Assembly: GCA_016715815.1 (NCBI GenBank)
Contig: JADJXN010000006.1
Span: 1 to 64,000, forward strand
Direction: 5' to 3'
DNA: 64,000 nt
From: Oligoflexia bacterium
GTDB lineage: Bacteria; Bdellovibrionota; Bdellovibrionia; JABDDW01
Shown: in pieces, positions 44,165 through 53,139 of the stretch
Layout of the letters: every line of letters begins with the position of its first letter
Numbering within the stretch: position 1 is the first letter of the stretch
The notes under the pieces: generated by a model
Told to the model about the DNA's origin: nothing
Databases searched by the model: none
Seen by the model: only the letters and a program-made list of their open reading frames with translations
Position numbers and translations under genes: made by a program

Positions 44165-44184
44165 AAAGCCCACGGATGGGCTTT
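44165..44184 (+). terminator. hairpin in the mraZ leader, possible attenuator
   Basis: AAAGCCCA-CGGA-TGGGCTTT is a perfect 8-bp stem with a tetraloop, followed by CTTAGGCTTTATTT, a weak U-rich stretch. It ends 25 bp before the mraZ start. It could be an attenuator for the dcw transcript or a leaky terminator of upstream transcription. Confidence 0.4.
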
Positions 44185-44209
44185 CTTAGGCTTTATTTAG
44201 AGGTTCAGG

Positions 44210-44686
44210 ATGAGCACCAGTCAGTTTCGTGGCCGCTTTGAGCTCAAAGCGGATTCCAAGTTTAGACTTTCACTCCCTTCAGAGTTTAGAGAAATTATTC
44301 ATTCATTAAAGGATTCAAAACTTGTTATTACAAATAGCCAATACCAAGGGCGGCGCTGTCTAGATGTGTACCCTAATTTTCAATGGAAAAAATTAGAAAA
44401 TAAAATTGCCAGACTCCCACAACTAAAAATTGAAGTACAAAACTTTCAAAGGTTTTATCTCTCGGGCGGGCATAATGTTGAGCTTGATAATCAGGGTAGA
44501 GTTTTAATTCCTGCAAGTTTGAGAACTTACGCAGATATAAAATCAGAAGTGGTTGTGGTTGGTTTTTCAAATAAGTTTGAAATTTGGTCTAAAGAAACTT
44601 GGACCGGGTTATTTGATAACTTAGCCAATGATTTTACTCAAACCTTAAGTCAAATAAGTGAGCTAGATGGAAGCGATAATGACTAA
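44210..44686 (+). CDS. mraZ: transcriptional regulator MraZ
   Basis: 158 residues with two SpoVT/AbrB-like DNA-binding repeats: FRGRFELKADSKFRLSLPSE at the N-terminus and SGGHNVELDNQGRVLIPASL in the second half, each with the D.KFR/D.QGR signature. MraZ forms rings and represses its own dcw promoter. It is first in the cluster, directly after the GTGG operator array, and its stop overlaps the rsmH start. Confidence 0.95.
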   Translation: MSTSQFRGRFELKADSKFRLSLPSEFREIIHSLKDSKLVITNSQYQGRRCLDVYPNFQWKKLENKIARLPQLKIEVQNFQRFYLSGGHNVELDNQGRVLIPASLRTYADIKSEVVVVGFSNKFEIWSKETWTGLFDNLANDFTQTLSQISELDGSDND

Positions 44687-45545
44687 GCATAAACCAGTGC
44701 TATTAAAAGAAGTTATTGAGGCTTTTGAAACGCAACCTCGGGAGCCAGTTAAAATACTTGATGGCACCTTTGGGCGTGGCGGACATACGCAAGCATTATT
44801 AAATAAATTCCCAAATCTTTTTATTACTGCTTTTGATAAAGACCCTGCTGCAGTTGAGCATGCAAATAAAATTTCTGATAATAGAATTAAAATTATTAAT
44901 GATGATTTTAAAAATCTAAAAAACTACCGCTTGGATTTATTTGATGGTGCCCTTTTTGATTTAGGTGTGAGCTCACCTCAGTTTGATGACCCTGCTAGGG
45001 GGTTTAGTTTTCAGCATGATGGCCCACTGGATATGCGCATGGATTTAAAGCAAAAACTAACGGCCAAAGAAATTATTAATACATTTTCTGAAAGAGAACT
45101 TTTAAATATTTTTTCTCAATATGGTGAAATTAAAAGACCTGCACGAGTCGTGAGGGCTATTGTTCATGATAGAGAAAATAAAGAGTTTACAACTACAAAA
45201 GAGTTGGCCGGGCTTATTGGACGTATTGATAAGCACAGGGGACGTATTCACCCAGCAACACAGTACTTTATGGCGCTAAGAATTGCAGTGAATAACGAGC
45301 TTGAGGGTTTGGGCGAGTTTATAGAGGGCTTACCCATGTATATGGAGCCTGGATCTAGGTTGTGCGTCATAAGTTTTCATAGTTTAGAAGATAGAATTAT
45401 TAAAAACACATTTAAAAAAATGCATAACAATTTAGGTAAGATAATAAATAAAAAAGTAATTGTAGCCTCAAGAGCAGAGCAACTTGATAACCCAAGGTCT
45501 AGAAGCGCAAAGCTGAGGATCTTTGAAATGGGAGGACACCGATGA
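44679..45545 (+). CDS. rsmH: 16S rRNA (cytosine1402-N4)-methyltransferase
   Basis: 289 residues from the ATG at 44679, which overlaps the mraZ stop by 8 bp; an ATG four codons earlier is possible. HKPVLLKEVIEAF, the SAM motif LDGTFGRGGHTQALL, and FDLGVSSPQFDDPARGFSF are diagnostic of RsmH/MraW. It methylates the P-site cytosine of 16S rRNA. Overlaps ftsL by 4 bp. Confidence 0.96.
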   Translation: MTKHKPVLLKEVIEAFETQPREPVKILDGTFGRGGHTQALLNKFPNLFITAFDKDPAAVEHANKISDNRIKIINDDFKNLKNYRLDLFDGALFDLGVSSPQFDDPARGFSFQHDGPLDMRMDLKQKLTAKEIINTFSERELLNIFSQYGEIKRPARVVRAIVHDRENKEFTTTKELAGLIGRIDKHRGRIHPATQYFMALRIAVNNELEGLGEFIEGLPMYMEPGSRLCVISFHSLEDRIIKNTFKKMHNNLGKIINKKVIVASRAEQLDNPRSRSAKLRIFEMGGHR

Positions 45546-45820
45546 AGCCATTTATTTCCATTATTATTCTTGTAAGTGTGGCATTAAGTACTGTTTTTGT
45601 TAAAATGGAGGTGGTAAGGCTTGGGTATGAGATTTTAAGCATGGGCCGAAAAACCAAGCAAGCGTCTGAGGCAAGATCCAGACTTGAGGTGCAATACGCA
45701 AAACTCACACGGCCCTCAAGATTAGATAAAATAGGGACTGAAAAATTGGCACTAACCAGAGTTCAAAAAAATCAAGTTATCATGATGGCCGCTCAGGGCG
45801 AGTTGGCGGTTAGGCAATGA
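45542..45820 (+). CDS. ftsL: cell division protein FtsL-like
   Basis: 92 residues. Short hydrophobic N-terminal segment (FISIIILVSVALSTVFVKME) followed by a helical stretch (EARSRLEVQYAKL) and a small end (GTEKLALTRVQKNQVIMM). FtsL sequences are poorly conserved; the call rests on size, topology and position between rsmH and ftsI. It would form a coiled coil with FtsB and activate FtsWI at the septum. Confidence 0.8.
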   Translation: MKPFISIIILVSVALSTVFVKMEVVRLGYEILSMGRKTKQASEARSRLEVQYAKLTRPSRLDKIGTEKLALTRVQKNQVIMMAAQGELAVRQ

Positions 45821-47760
45821 AATCCAGAGTCATTCTGGTATTTATTTTTATCACCACACTTTTTATTTTAGGCTTAGCAAGAGTTTTTTATTTGCAAATG
45901 ATCCCCAATGATAACCTAACAAAACTTAAAAATAACCAATACATGTCACGCATTTTTTTAATGCCTCATAGAGGGAAAATTTTAGACAGATCTGGAGAGG
46001 AGCTAGCTTCAAGTGTAACTACATATTCTCTATTTGCAGACCCACTTTTAATTGAATACCCTCAGCGAATTTCTAAAAAACTATCTGATATTTTAAAACT
46101 TAATAAAAAAGATGTTTATAAAAAGCTAATTCAAGAGGAAAGAAGATTTGTTTGGATAAAACGTCAAATTGAACCTGAGGTAATGAAGCAAGTAAAGGAA
46201 ATGAAAATTCAGGGTCTTGGTTTTATAGAGGAAGGCAAAAGAAGCTATCCTAATTTGCATGTAGCCTCTCAAATTTTGGGCTTTGTTGGGATTGATAATA
46301 ACGGCCTTGAGGGTTTAGAAAAAAAATACGATGCCGAACTTAAAGGAGAAAAACTTTCCATACTTTCAAAGCGTGATGCTAGGGGGCGCCCACTTGTTGT
46401 AAGCGGGCAAATATTTGAAACATCAAATGATGGAGCCACACTAGAGCTCACCATAGACAAAGAAATTCAATATGAATTAGAAAAACAACTTGAAGAAGTA
46501 ACGATGCAACAACAAGCTGAAAGGGCAATGGGAATTGTCATGGACCCTATGACTGGGGAAATTATCGCAATGGCTAGTTTTCCTAGCTTTGACCCCGCTG
46601 AGCTTTCAAAAACTGCAGCAGAAAATAGAAGAAACCACAACATTACAGATATTTTAGAGCCAGGTTCTACATTTAAAATTATTACTGCAGCTGCCGCGCT
46701 TAAAACTGGACGCATATTTCCTAATACAAAATATTTTTGTGAAAATGGAAAAATGAAAATAGGAAGGCGCACTATTAGAGAGGCTGAAAGCTCGCATAAG
46801 CATAAGTGGTTAAGTCTTGCTCAAATTATTGAGCTTTCCTCTAATATTGGAAGCACTAAAGTAGCTTTTGATATAGGGGAAGAACATTTTAAAAAAATAA
46901 TATCTGATTTTGGTTTTGGTTACCCCACAGGAATTGATTTTCCTGGGGAGAGTAGCGGAATAATTAACCAAGCCTCATGGGGAGAGCATTTATTATCAAA
47001 CATTTCTTTTGGCCATGGTGTAGGTGTTACCCCCATTCAAATTGCAAATGCTTATGCCACCATTGCTAATGGCGGTAAAAGACTAAAACCATTTTTTGTA
47101 AAAAGAATTATTGATCACCAAGGTAATATCGTTCAAGAAACTCGCCCCACAGTTGTCTCAGAAGTTTTAAAGCCAAAAGAAGCATCTACTCTCACGTTAA
47201 TGCTTTCAGGGGCCACACAAGACGGAGCCACAGGTGCATTAGCAAGAGTTGATGGCTACCCTGTTGCAGGAAAAACGGGTACATCTCAAAAAGTTAACCC
47301 ACAAGGCAGGGGGTATTTAAGAGACGCATACATATCAAGTTTTGCAGGCTTTATTCCAGCAAACCAACCCCAGTATGTTATTTATGTTGCGGTCGATAAT
47401 CCTAAAAAAGAATATTATGGCTCACAAGTAGCAGCCCCTGTGTTTAAAAATATTGCTTCCTTTACCCTTAGAAAAAAGGGGTATCTTCCAGTTATTTTAA
47501 CGGAAAAATCAATTCTTACCCCAAAAGCATTTACCCCTGTAGTTGAGAAAAAAACTAAAAGTGTTTTAATTCAAGGCCAAGAGGTTATGCCAGCACTACA
47601 TGGCCTTACACTTAAAGAAGTAGCAAGAGAATTAAAAGAATTAAAAAATATTAATTTATCTGATGTTAAACTTGTAGGTTCAGGTTATGTCACTTACCAG
47701 TGGCCACCACCAGGCTGGATTATAAAAGAGCAGTCAAAAGTAAAAATAAATTTTAAATGA
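45817..47760 (+). CDS. ftsI: septal peptidoglycan transpeptidase FtsI (PBP3) with PASTA domain
   Basis: 647 residues. N-terminal membrane anchor, class B PBP dimerisation domain (HRGKILDRSGEELASS), transpeptidase with Ser284-x-x-Lys287 (EPGSTFKI), SSN (ELSSNIG) and KTG (AGKTGTSQK). The last 65 residues form a PASTA-type domain (MPALHGLTLKEVARELK), unusual for E. coli-type FtsI but known in several other groups. It crosslinks septal wall with FtsW. 4-bp overlaps on both sides. Confidence 0.96.
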   Translation: MKSRVILVFIFITTLFILGLARVFYLQMIPNDNLTKLKNNQYMSRIFLMPHRGKILDRSGEELASSVTTYSLFADPLLIEYPQRISKKLSDILKLNKKDVYKKLIQEERRFVWIKRQIEPEVMKQVKEMKIQGLGFIEEGKRSYPNLHVASQILGFVGIDNNGLEGLEKKYDAELKGEKLSILSKRDARGRPLVVSGQIFETSNDGATLELTIDKEIQYELEKQLEEVTMQQQAERAMGIVMDPMTGEIIAMASFPSFDPAELSKTAAENRRNHNITDILEPGSTFKIITAAAALKTGRIFPNTKYFCENGKMKIGRRTIREAESSHKHKWLSLAQIIELSSNIGSTKVAFDIGEEHFKKIISDFGFGYPTGIDFPGESSGIINQASWGEHLLSNISFGHGVGVTPIQIANAYATIANGGKRLKPFFVKRIIDHQGNIVQETRPTVVSEVLKPKEASTLTLMLSGATQDGATGALARVDGYPVAGKTGTSQKVNPQGRGYLRDAYISSFAGFIPANQPQYVIYVAVDNPKKEYYGSQVAAPVFKNIASFTLRKKGYLPVILTEKSILTPKAFTPVVEKKTKSVLIQGQEVMPALHGLTLKEVARELKELKNINLSDVKLVGSGYVTYQWPPPGWIIKEQSKVKINFK

Positions 47761-49250
47761 AGCTAAAAGAACTTATCCAATACGTTGATCCAAATCTAAC
47801 ACAAAATATTGTAGATGATGTTGAAGTTAGTGGTATTTGCCATGACTCCCGGTTTTTTAAAGAGGGAGATCTTTTTGTGGCCATTCGAGGAAGCCAATTT
47901 GACGGACACGAGTTTATAGACGCAGCCATTCAAAAAAATGCAGCAGCTCTTGTTGTTGAAGATGAAAAGCGCATTCCTTCTTTCTACAAGGGGTTTTTTT
48001 TAAAAGCGCAAAATATCCGTGAGGTGGTAGATAAATTAAGTTCTAAGTTTTATGATTTTCCTTCTTCAAAAATGTTTATGGCTGGCATTACAGGCACCAA
48101 TGGGAAAACAACAACTTCACAAATGATCTATAAAATTTTATCACACAAAATGCCAACAGCTGTTATGGGCACAATTGATTATAGATTTGCTTCAAAATCT
48201 CTGCCATCAAGCCATACAACTCCTGATGCCATAGAAATGCAAAAAATTTTAGCTCAGTGGGAGTCCCAAGGAGCCAAAGCTGTCAGTATGGAGGTGTCCT
48301 CCCATGCATTAGCTCTTCACAGAGTAGATTCTTTACAGTTTGATGTGGCAGTATTTACTAATTTAACAAGAGATCATTTAGATTTTCATATCACAATGGA
48401 GGAATATGAAAGCGCTAAGGCAAAACTTTTTCAAGTTATTTTAAAAAACTCTCAAAAAGAAAAAAAGCGAGCCATTGTTAACGGGGATGATTCCCATTGC
48501 CGCTCGATGATATGTAAAGAAATTCCTACCTGGATTTATGGTAAAACGGTAGGGGATTTTCGGCTTGAGAATTATAAGTTGGGTCTTGATGAATCAGAAT
48601 TTAAACTCATAACCCCTGTAGGTAGTTGTGATTTTAGAATTAAATCCATAGGTCTTCATAATATTTATAATTCCATGGCAGCAGTTGGTGTGGGGCTGCA
48701 TGCGGGAATGCAGCTTTCAGAAATTGCCACATCCCTTAATGAATTAGAATTTGTGCCAGGAAGGCTTCAGAGAGTGGATTTTAAAAATCCCGTTCGAGTT
48801 TTTGTAGATTACGCTCATTCCGATGATGCCTTAAAAAGTGTTTTGGGCTTTTTAAAAAACTTGAAAGATCAAGATTCTTCAAAAAATAAAATCATTACTG
48901 TCTTTGGTTGTGGAGGTGATCGTGACAAAGGCAAACGCCCATTAATGATGAAAGCGGTAGAAACTTATTCTGATTTAATAGTTGTCACCAGTGATAACCC
49001 TAGAACAGAAAACCCAGAGGCTATTATAAATAATATCCTGCAGGGTGCCACGCCTTTAAAAATTGCAGATGGCCAAATTATTGTAGAAGCAGATAGAAGA
49101 AAAGCTATTGAAATTGCCATTCAAAAGGCGGATTCTGGAGATGTGGTTTTAATTGCAGGAAAGGGGCATGAAAACTACCAGATAATTGGTACACAAAAAT
49201 TCCCCTTTGATGATTACCTTATAGCAAAAGAAATCTTAAATAAAAAATGA
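47757..49250 (+). CDS. murE: UDP-MurNAc-tripeptide ligase MurE
   Basis: 497 residues of the Mur ligase fold: ATP site GITGTNGKTTTSQ, central YAHSDDALKSVL, and the DNPR motif (VTSDNPRTENP) that selects meso-diaminopimelate over lysine. It adds the third residue of the stem peptide. The DNPR motif agrees with a Gram-negative wall. Overlaps ftsI and murF by 4 bp each. Confidence 0.96.
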   Translation: MKLKELIQYVDPNLTQNIVDDVEVSGICHDSRFFKEGDLFVAIRGSQFDGHEFIDAAIQKNAAALVVEDEKRIPSFYKGFFLKAQNIREVVDKLSSKFYDFPSSKMFMAGITGTNGKTTTSQMIYKILSHKMPTAVMGTIDYRFASKSLPSSHTTPDAIEMQKILAQWESQGAKAVSMEVSSHALALHRVDSLQFDVAVFTNLTRDHLDFHITMEEYESAKAKLFQVILKNSQKEKKRAIVNGDDSHCRSMICKEIPTWIYGKTVGDFRLENYKLGLDESEFKLITPVGSCDFRIKSIGLHNIYNSMAAVGVGLHAGMQLSEIATSLNELEFVPGRLQRVDFKNPVRVFVDYAHSDDALKSVLGFLKNLKDQDSSKNKIITVFGCGGDRDKGKRPLMMKAVETYSDLIVVTSDNPRTENPEAIINNILQGATPLKIADGQIIVEADRRKAIEIAIQKADSGDVVLIAGKGHENYQIIGTQKFPFDDYLIAKEILNKK

Positions 49251-50647
49251 GTCTTTTTAAATTACAAGATTTAGTAAATTCAACAAATGGTCAATTAATT
49301 CAAGCTGGCACCTTGTCGTTAAATGGTGTGGCCCATGACACACGTAAAAACCTAAAAGATAAAATATTTTTTGCTCTTAAAGGTGACAACTTTGATGCCC
49401 ATAAATTTTTAGATCAAGCTGAAAAACTTGGCGCTGCAGCCTTAGTTATTTCTGAAGATTATAAACCAGATAATAAAACAATTTCTGTTATTAAAGTGCC
49501 AGACGTATTAAAAGCACTTCAAAATTTTTCAGCATTTCATAGAAATAATTGGAAAGGTAAAATGGTTGGCTTAACCGGAAGTAACGGTAAAACAACAACA
49601 AAAGAATTTATCTCAATTTTATTAAGCCAAAAACACCCAACTCTATTTACCCAAGGCAATCTTAATAATCACATAGGGGTGCCGCTGACACTTTTAGAGC
49701 TACGTGAGGAGCATAAATTTGCCGTTATAGAAATGGGGATGAATCATGCGGGAGAAATTACAGAATTAGTTAAAATTGCTAAACCCGATGTGGTGCTTGT
49801 AACAAATGTAGGCACAGCTCACATTGAGCATTTTGGAAATATTGAGGGAATTGCCGAGGCAAAAGAGGAAATTTATAATTTTAGCCCGCCAAAAGCCATT
49901 CGCATTTACAATTTAGACAACCAATATACAGCTCTCATGCGTGCCCGCGCGCCTGGCGGATGCAAAGTGATGACTTACTCAAGCCATGCAAGGGATGTGG
50001 ATGTTTCTTTAAAAGAAAAACTTTTTACTTTAGATTTTTTAGAGGTTCAAGGGGTTATAGATTCTGAGCCGGGTAAAGCGAAAATTCCAGTTTTTGGCCG
50101 TCAGCAAATGGAAAATGCTATGGCAGCGGCAACTGTGGCGTTGGCTTGCGGCCTTGATGCCCCGCTCATTTGGAAGGGGCTTTCAAAATTTAAAAGCAGT
50201 TGGGGAAGAAACCAAATTTTAGAATTAGCCAGTGGTGCTAAAATTTTATTTGATGCTTATAACGCCAACCCTGATAGCACAAAAATGGCATTGGAAAATT
50301 TTGGAAAACTTAAATGCCACGGGAAAAAATATGTGGTTTTAGGAGATATGCTAGAGCTTGGCAATTTAAGTTCAAAGCTTCATTTTGAAATAGGCCAAGA
50401 GCTTTCAAAGCTAAACCCGGAGGCTGTTTTACTGGTTGGGGAAAAAGCTTTTGATGTTGAGCGAGGTTTAAAGGAATCTGGTTTTAAAAATAACATAATA
50501 TTATCAACAACTTATCAAGAAAAGCTTGCACTTGATTTTGCATCCATGCTAGATAATCACGATATTGTTTTAGTAAAAGGCTCCAGAGGTATGAAATTAG
50601 AAAAAATCATCTCACTTTGGCAGCCGTTAGGATTTGAAAACAAATAA
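49247..50647 (+). CDS. murF: UDP-MurNAc-pentapeptide ligase MurF
   Basis: 466 residues. ATP site GLTGSNGKTTTKEF, NHIGVPLTLLEL, EMGMNHAGEI and DAYNANPDSTKMAL identify MurF, which adds D-Ala-D-Ala to the tripeptide to complete the cytoplasmic precursor. Length is normal for the family. Three bases separate it from mraY. Confidence 0.96.
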   Translation: MSLFKLQDLVNSTNGQLIQAGTLSLNGVAHDTRKNLKDKIFFALKGDNFDAHKFLDQAEKLGAAALVISEDYKPDNKTISVIKVPDVLKALQNFSAFHRNNWKGKMVGLTGSNGKTTTKEFISILLSQKHPTLFTQGNLNNHIGVPLTLLELREEHKFAVIEMGMNHAGEITELVKIAKPDVVLVTNVGTAHIEHFGNIEGIAEAKEEIYNFSPPKAIRIYNLDNQYTALMRARAPGGCKVMTYSSHARDVDVSLKEKLFTLDFLEVQGVIDSEPGKAKIPVFGRQQMENAMAAATVALACGLDAPLIWKGLSKFKSSWGRNQILELASGAKILFDAYNANPDSTKMALENFGKLKCHGKKYVVLGDMLELGNLSSKLHFEIGQELSKLNPEAVLLVGEKAFDVERGLKESGFKNNIILSTTYQEKLALDFASMLDNHDIVLVKGSRGMKLEKIISLWQPLGFENK

Positions 50648-50650
50648 AAA

Positions 50651-51727
50651 ATGCTTTATCAATTACTTTATTCGTTACATGAAAATATCTCTGCTTTTAA
50701 CGTTTTTAAATACCTAACGTTTAGAACGTTAATGGCCTTTTTAAGTGCCTTTTTTGCCTGCTTATTTTTAGCTCCACGGTTTATTCGACAACTTCAAACT
50801 CAGCAAATGAAGCAAACCATTCGTGAAGATGGTCCACAGTCTCACTTTTCAAAAAAGGGTACCCCTACTATGGGTGGTGCACTCATTCTTTTAAGTATTT
50901 TTATTACAAGCGCCTTATGGGCCGATATTAATAATGTTTTTATTTGGTGTGCTTTATTTATTTGCGCTGGCTTTGGTCTTATTGGTTATTCGGACGACTA
51001 TTTAAAAGTGAGCAAAAAAAATACCAAAGGTTTAAGTGGCAAGCTGAGATTATTTTTTGAATTTGTTTTAGCAGGTATTGTGTGCACGGTAATTTATAAA
51101 ACTTCTAACACAGGTAATTTACTAACATTCCCATTTTTTAAAAATGCCGGTATTGATATGGGGCCTTTTGCTATTTTATTTGGCATGTTTGTTATTGTTG
51201 GCACTGCTAACGCTGTTAATTTAACTGATGGCTTGGATGGTTTAGCCATTGGCCCTGTAATGATAAGTGCTGTGACCCTTGCCATATTAGCCTATGTTTG
51301 TGGCAATGCTAAATTAGCTGCATACCTACAAATCCCATTTGTTAAAGGTGCTGGTGAGTTGGCTATTGTTTGTGCCTCAGTTGCAGCCGCGGCTTTAGGT
51401 TTTTTATGGTACAACACTTACCCTGCGCAGGTTTTTATGGGGGATGTTGGCTCATTAAGTTTGGGTGGAACCTTAGGTGTTATAGCCGTTATGACCAATA
51501 ATGAAATTTTAATGCTTATTTTGGGTGGAATATTTGTTGTGGAAGCCCTCTCGGTTATTATTCAAGTAGCATCATTTAAATTAACTGGGAAAAGAGTATT
51601 TAAAATGGCGCCCATTCATCATCATTTTGAGTTGAAGGGCTGGCCGGAGCCAAGAGTTATTGTTAGGTTTTGGATAATTAGTATTCTGCTGGCCATTTTT
51701 GCGCTCAGCACTTTGAAATTACGATAG
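50651..51727 (+). CDS. mraY: phospho-N-acetylmuramoyl-pentapeptide transferase MraY
   Basis: 358 residues with ten predicted membrane helices. Diagnostic GTPTMGGALILL, the catalytic SDDYLKV aspartates, NLTDGLDGLAIGP, and the HHHFELKGWPE loop are all present. It joins the muramyl-pentapeptide to undecaprenyl phosphate to give lipid I at the inner membrane. Confidence 0.97.
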   Translation: MLYQLLYSLHENISAFNVFKYLTFRTLMAFLSAFFACLFLAPRFIRQLQTQQMKQTIREDGPQSHFSKKGTPTMGGALILLSIFITSALWADINNVFIWCALFICAGFGLIGYSDDYLKVSKKNTKGLSGKLRLFFEFVLAGIVCTVIYKTSNTGNLLTFPFFKNAGIDMGPFAILFGMFVIVGTANAVNLTDGLDGLAIGPVMISAVTLAILAYVCGNAKLAAYLQIPFVKGAGELAIVCASVAAAALGFLWYNTYPAQVFMGDVGSLSLGGTLGVIAVMTNNEILMLILGGIFVVEALSVIIQVASFKLTGKRVFKMAPIHHHFELKGWPEPRVIVRFWIISILLAIFALSTLKLR

Positions 51728-51738
51728 GAGTCTTAAAT

Positions 51739-53139
51739 ATGTCTAAATTCAAAGATAAAAAAATTCTTATTGTTGGAGTTCAAAGCACGGGAGTGTCTTT
51801 GGCAAAATTTTTTCATTCTCAAGGGGCTAAGATCACTATCAGTGATTCTAAAACTAAAGAGCAATTAGGAGCTGTTGTAGATCAGCTTGAAGAGTTTGAG
51901 CCTGTTTGGGATTTGGGTGGACATACCCCCAAAGCTTTTTCAGGACAAGATTTAATTGTTTTAAGTCCAGGAGTGAACCCACATAATAAAATCATTGAAG
52001 CCGCTCGTGTTGCCGGAACTCCTGTAACTGGTGAGTTGGAACTAGCTTCAACTATGATCAAAGAACCAATTATTGCTATTTCTGGTACTAATGGGAAATC
52101 TACAGTAACTAAATTAGTACATGAGTTTTTAAAACAATCCGGCGTGAATGCTTGGATTGGGGGAAACTTTGGTACACCACTTATTGACTATATCAATCAA
52201 AAAGAAAATGCAGATGTTTTAGTAGTAGAGGTTTCAAGTTTTCAGCTTGAAACAGTTGATACCTTTAAACCACATCACGCTATCTTACTTAACCTTGCTG
52301 AGGATCATATTGATAGACATAGATCCATGCAGGAATATGTAAATGCAAAAAAGAAAATGTTTAAAAACGCAAGCCCCGAGAGCACATCAGTATTAAATGC
52401 TGATGAGCCATTAGTAATAGACTGTGCAAGGGATCCAGTTTTACAAAGATCAAAGCTGCAATATTTTACAAGAAAAGTTGGGCTAGAAGAGCAAATTAAA
52501 AAAATTGGTGGAGCTGTTTTCCAAGGACAAGAAATTCGCTACTACCACTTAGTAGGCCCGGCCACAGGTAATGATTTAGGAGAGCTTGAAAGATATAATA
52601 TTTCTAAAATGAGAATGCGCGGCCGCCACAACGTGGAAAATATTATGGCAGCCATCATTGCAGCACGTGCCTATGGAGCAAAGCCAGATGTTATTCAAAA
52701 TGTCATTAACCAGTTTCCTGGACTTCCGCATAGGTTAGAATTTGTGCGTAAAAAAGGCGGGGTAGATTTTTATAATGATTCTAAATCCACAAACGTTCAT
52801 TCAGTTATTAAAGCCCTTGAAGCCTTTGATGAGCCCATAATTCTTATTGCAGGTGGTAAAGACAAGGGAGTTGATTTTACACCGCTCATTGAGCCTGTGC
52901 AGAAAAAGGTAAAAAACCTTATCTTAACAGGTGAGGCAAAAGAACGCCTAAACCGTACCATTGGTGACTTTAGTGAGACCTTTATTATTGGCACATTTGA
53001 AGAAGCAGTGCTGGTGGCTTACCAAAAGTCTAGGAATGGGGATGTAATTTTATTAAGTCCTGGTTGCTCAAGCTTTGATAGATTTGGTAACTTTGAAGAG
53101 CGTGGCAACTATTACAAAGACCTTATCAGCAAATTATAA
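51739..53139 (+). CDS. murD: UDP-MurNAc-L-alanine:D-glutamate ligase MurD
   Basis: 466 residues. N-terminal Rossmann-like GVQSTGVSLAKFF, ATP site ISGTNGKSTVTKL, LNLAEDHIDRH, and C-terminal YNDSKSTNVHSV identify MurD, which adds D-glutamate to the stem peptide. GGAGTC lies about 8 bp before the ATG. Its last 60 bp overlap the open frame of ftsW. Confidence 0.96.
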   Translation: MSKFKDKKILIVGVQSTGVSLAKFFHSQGAKITISDSKTKEQLGAVVDQLEEFEPVWDLGGHTPKAFSGQDLIVLSPGVNPHNKIIEAARVAGTPVTGELELASTMIKEPIIAISGTNGKSTVTKLVHEFLKQSGVNAWIGGNFGTPLIDYINQKENADVLVVEVSSFQLETVDTFKPHHAILLNLAEDHIDRHRSMQEYVNAKKKMFKNASPESTSVLNADEPLVIDCARDPVLQRSKLQYFTRKVGLEEQIKKIGGAVFQGQEIRYYHLVGPATGNDLGELERYNISKMRMRGRHNVENIMAAIIAARAYGAKPDVIQNVINQFPGLPHRLEFVRKKGGVDFYNDSKSTNVHSVIKALEAFDEPIILIAGGKDKGVDFTPLIEPVQKKVKNLILTGEAKERLNRTIGDFSETFIIGTFEEAVLVAYQKSRNGDVILLSPGCSSFDRFGNFEERGNYYKDLISKL

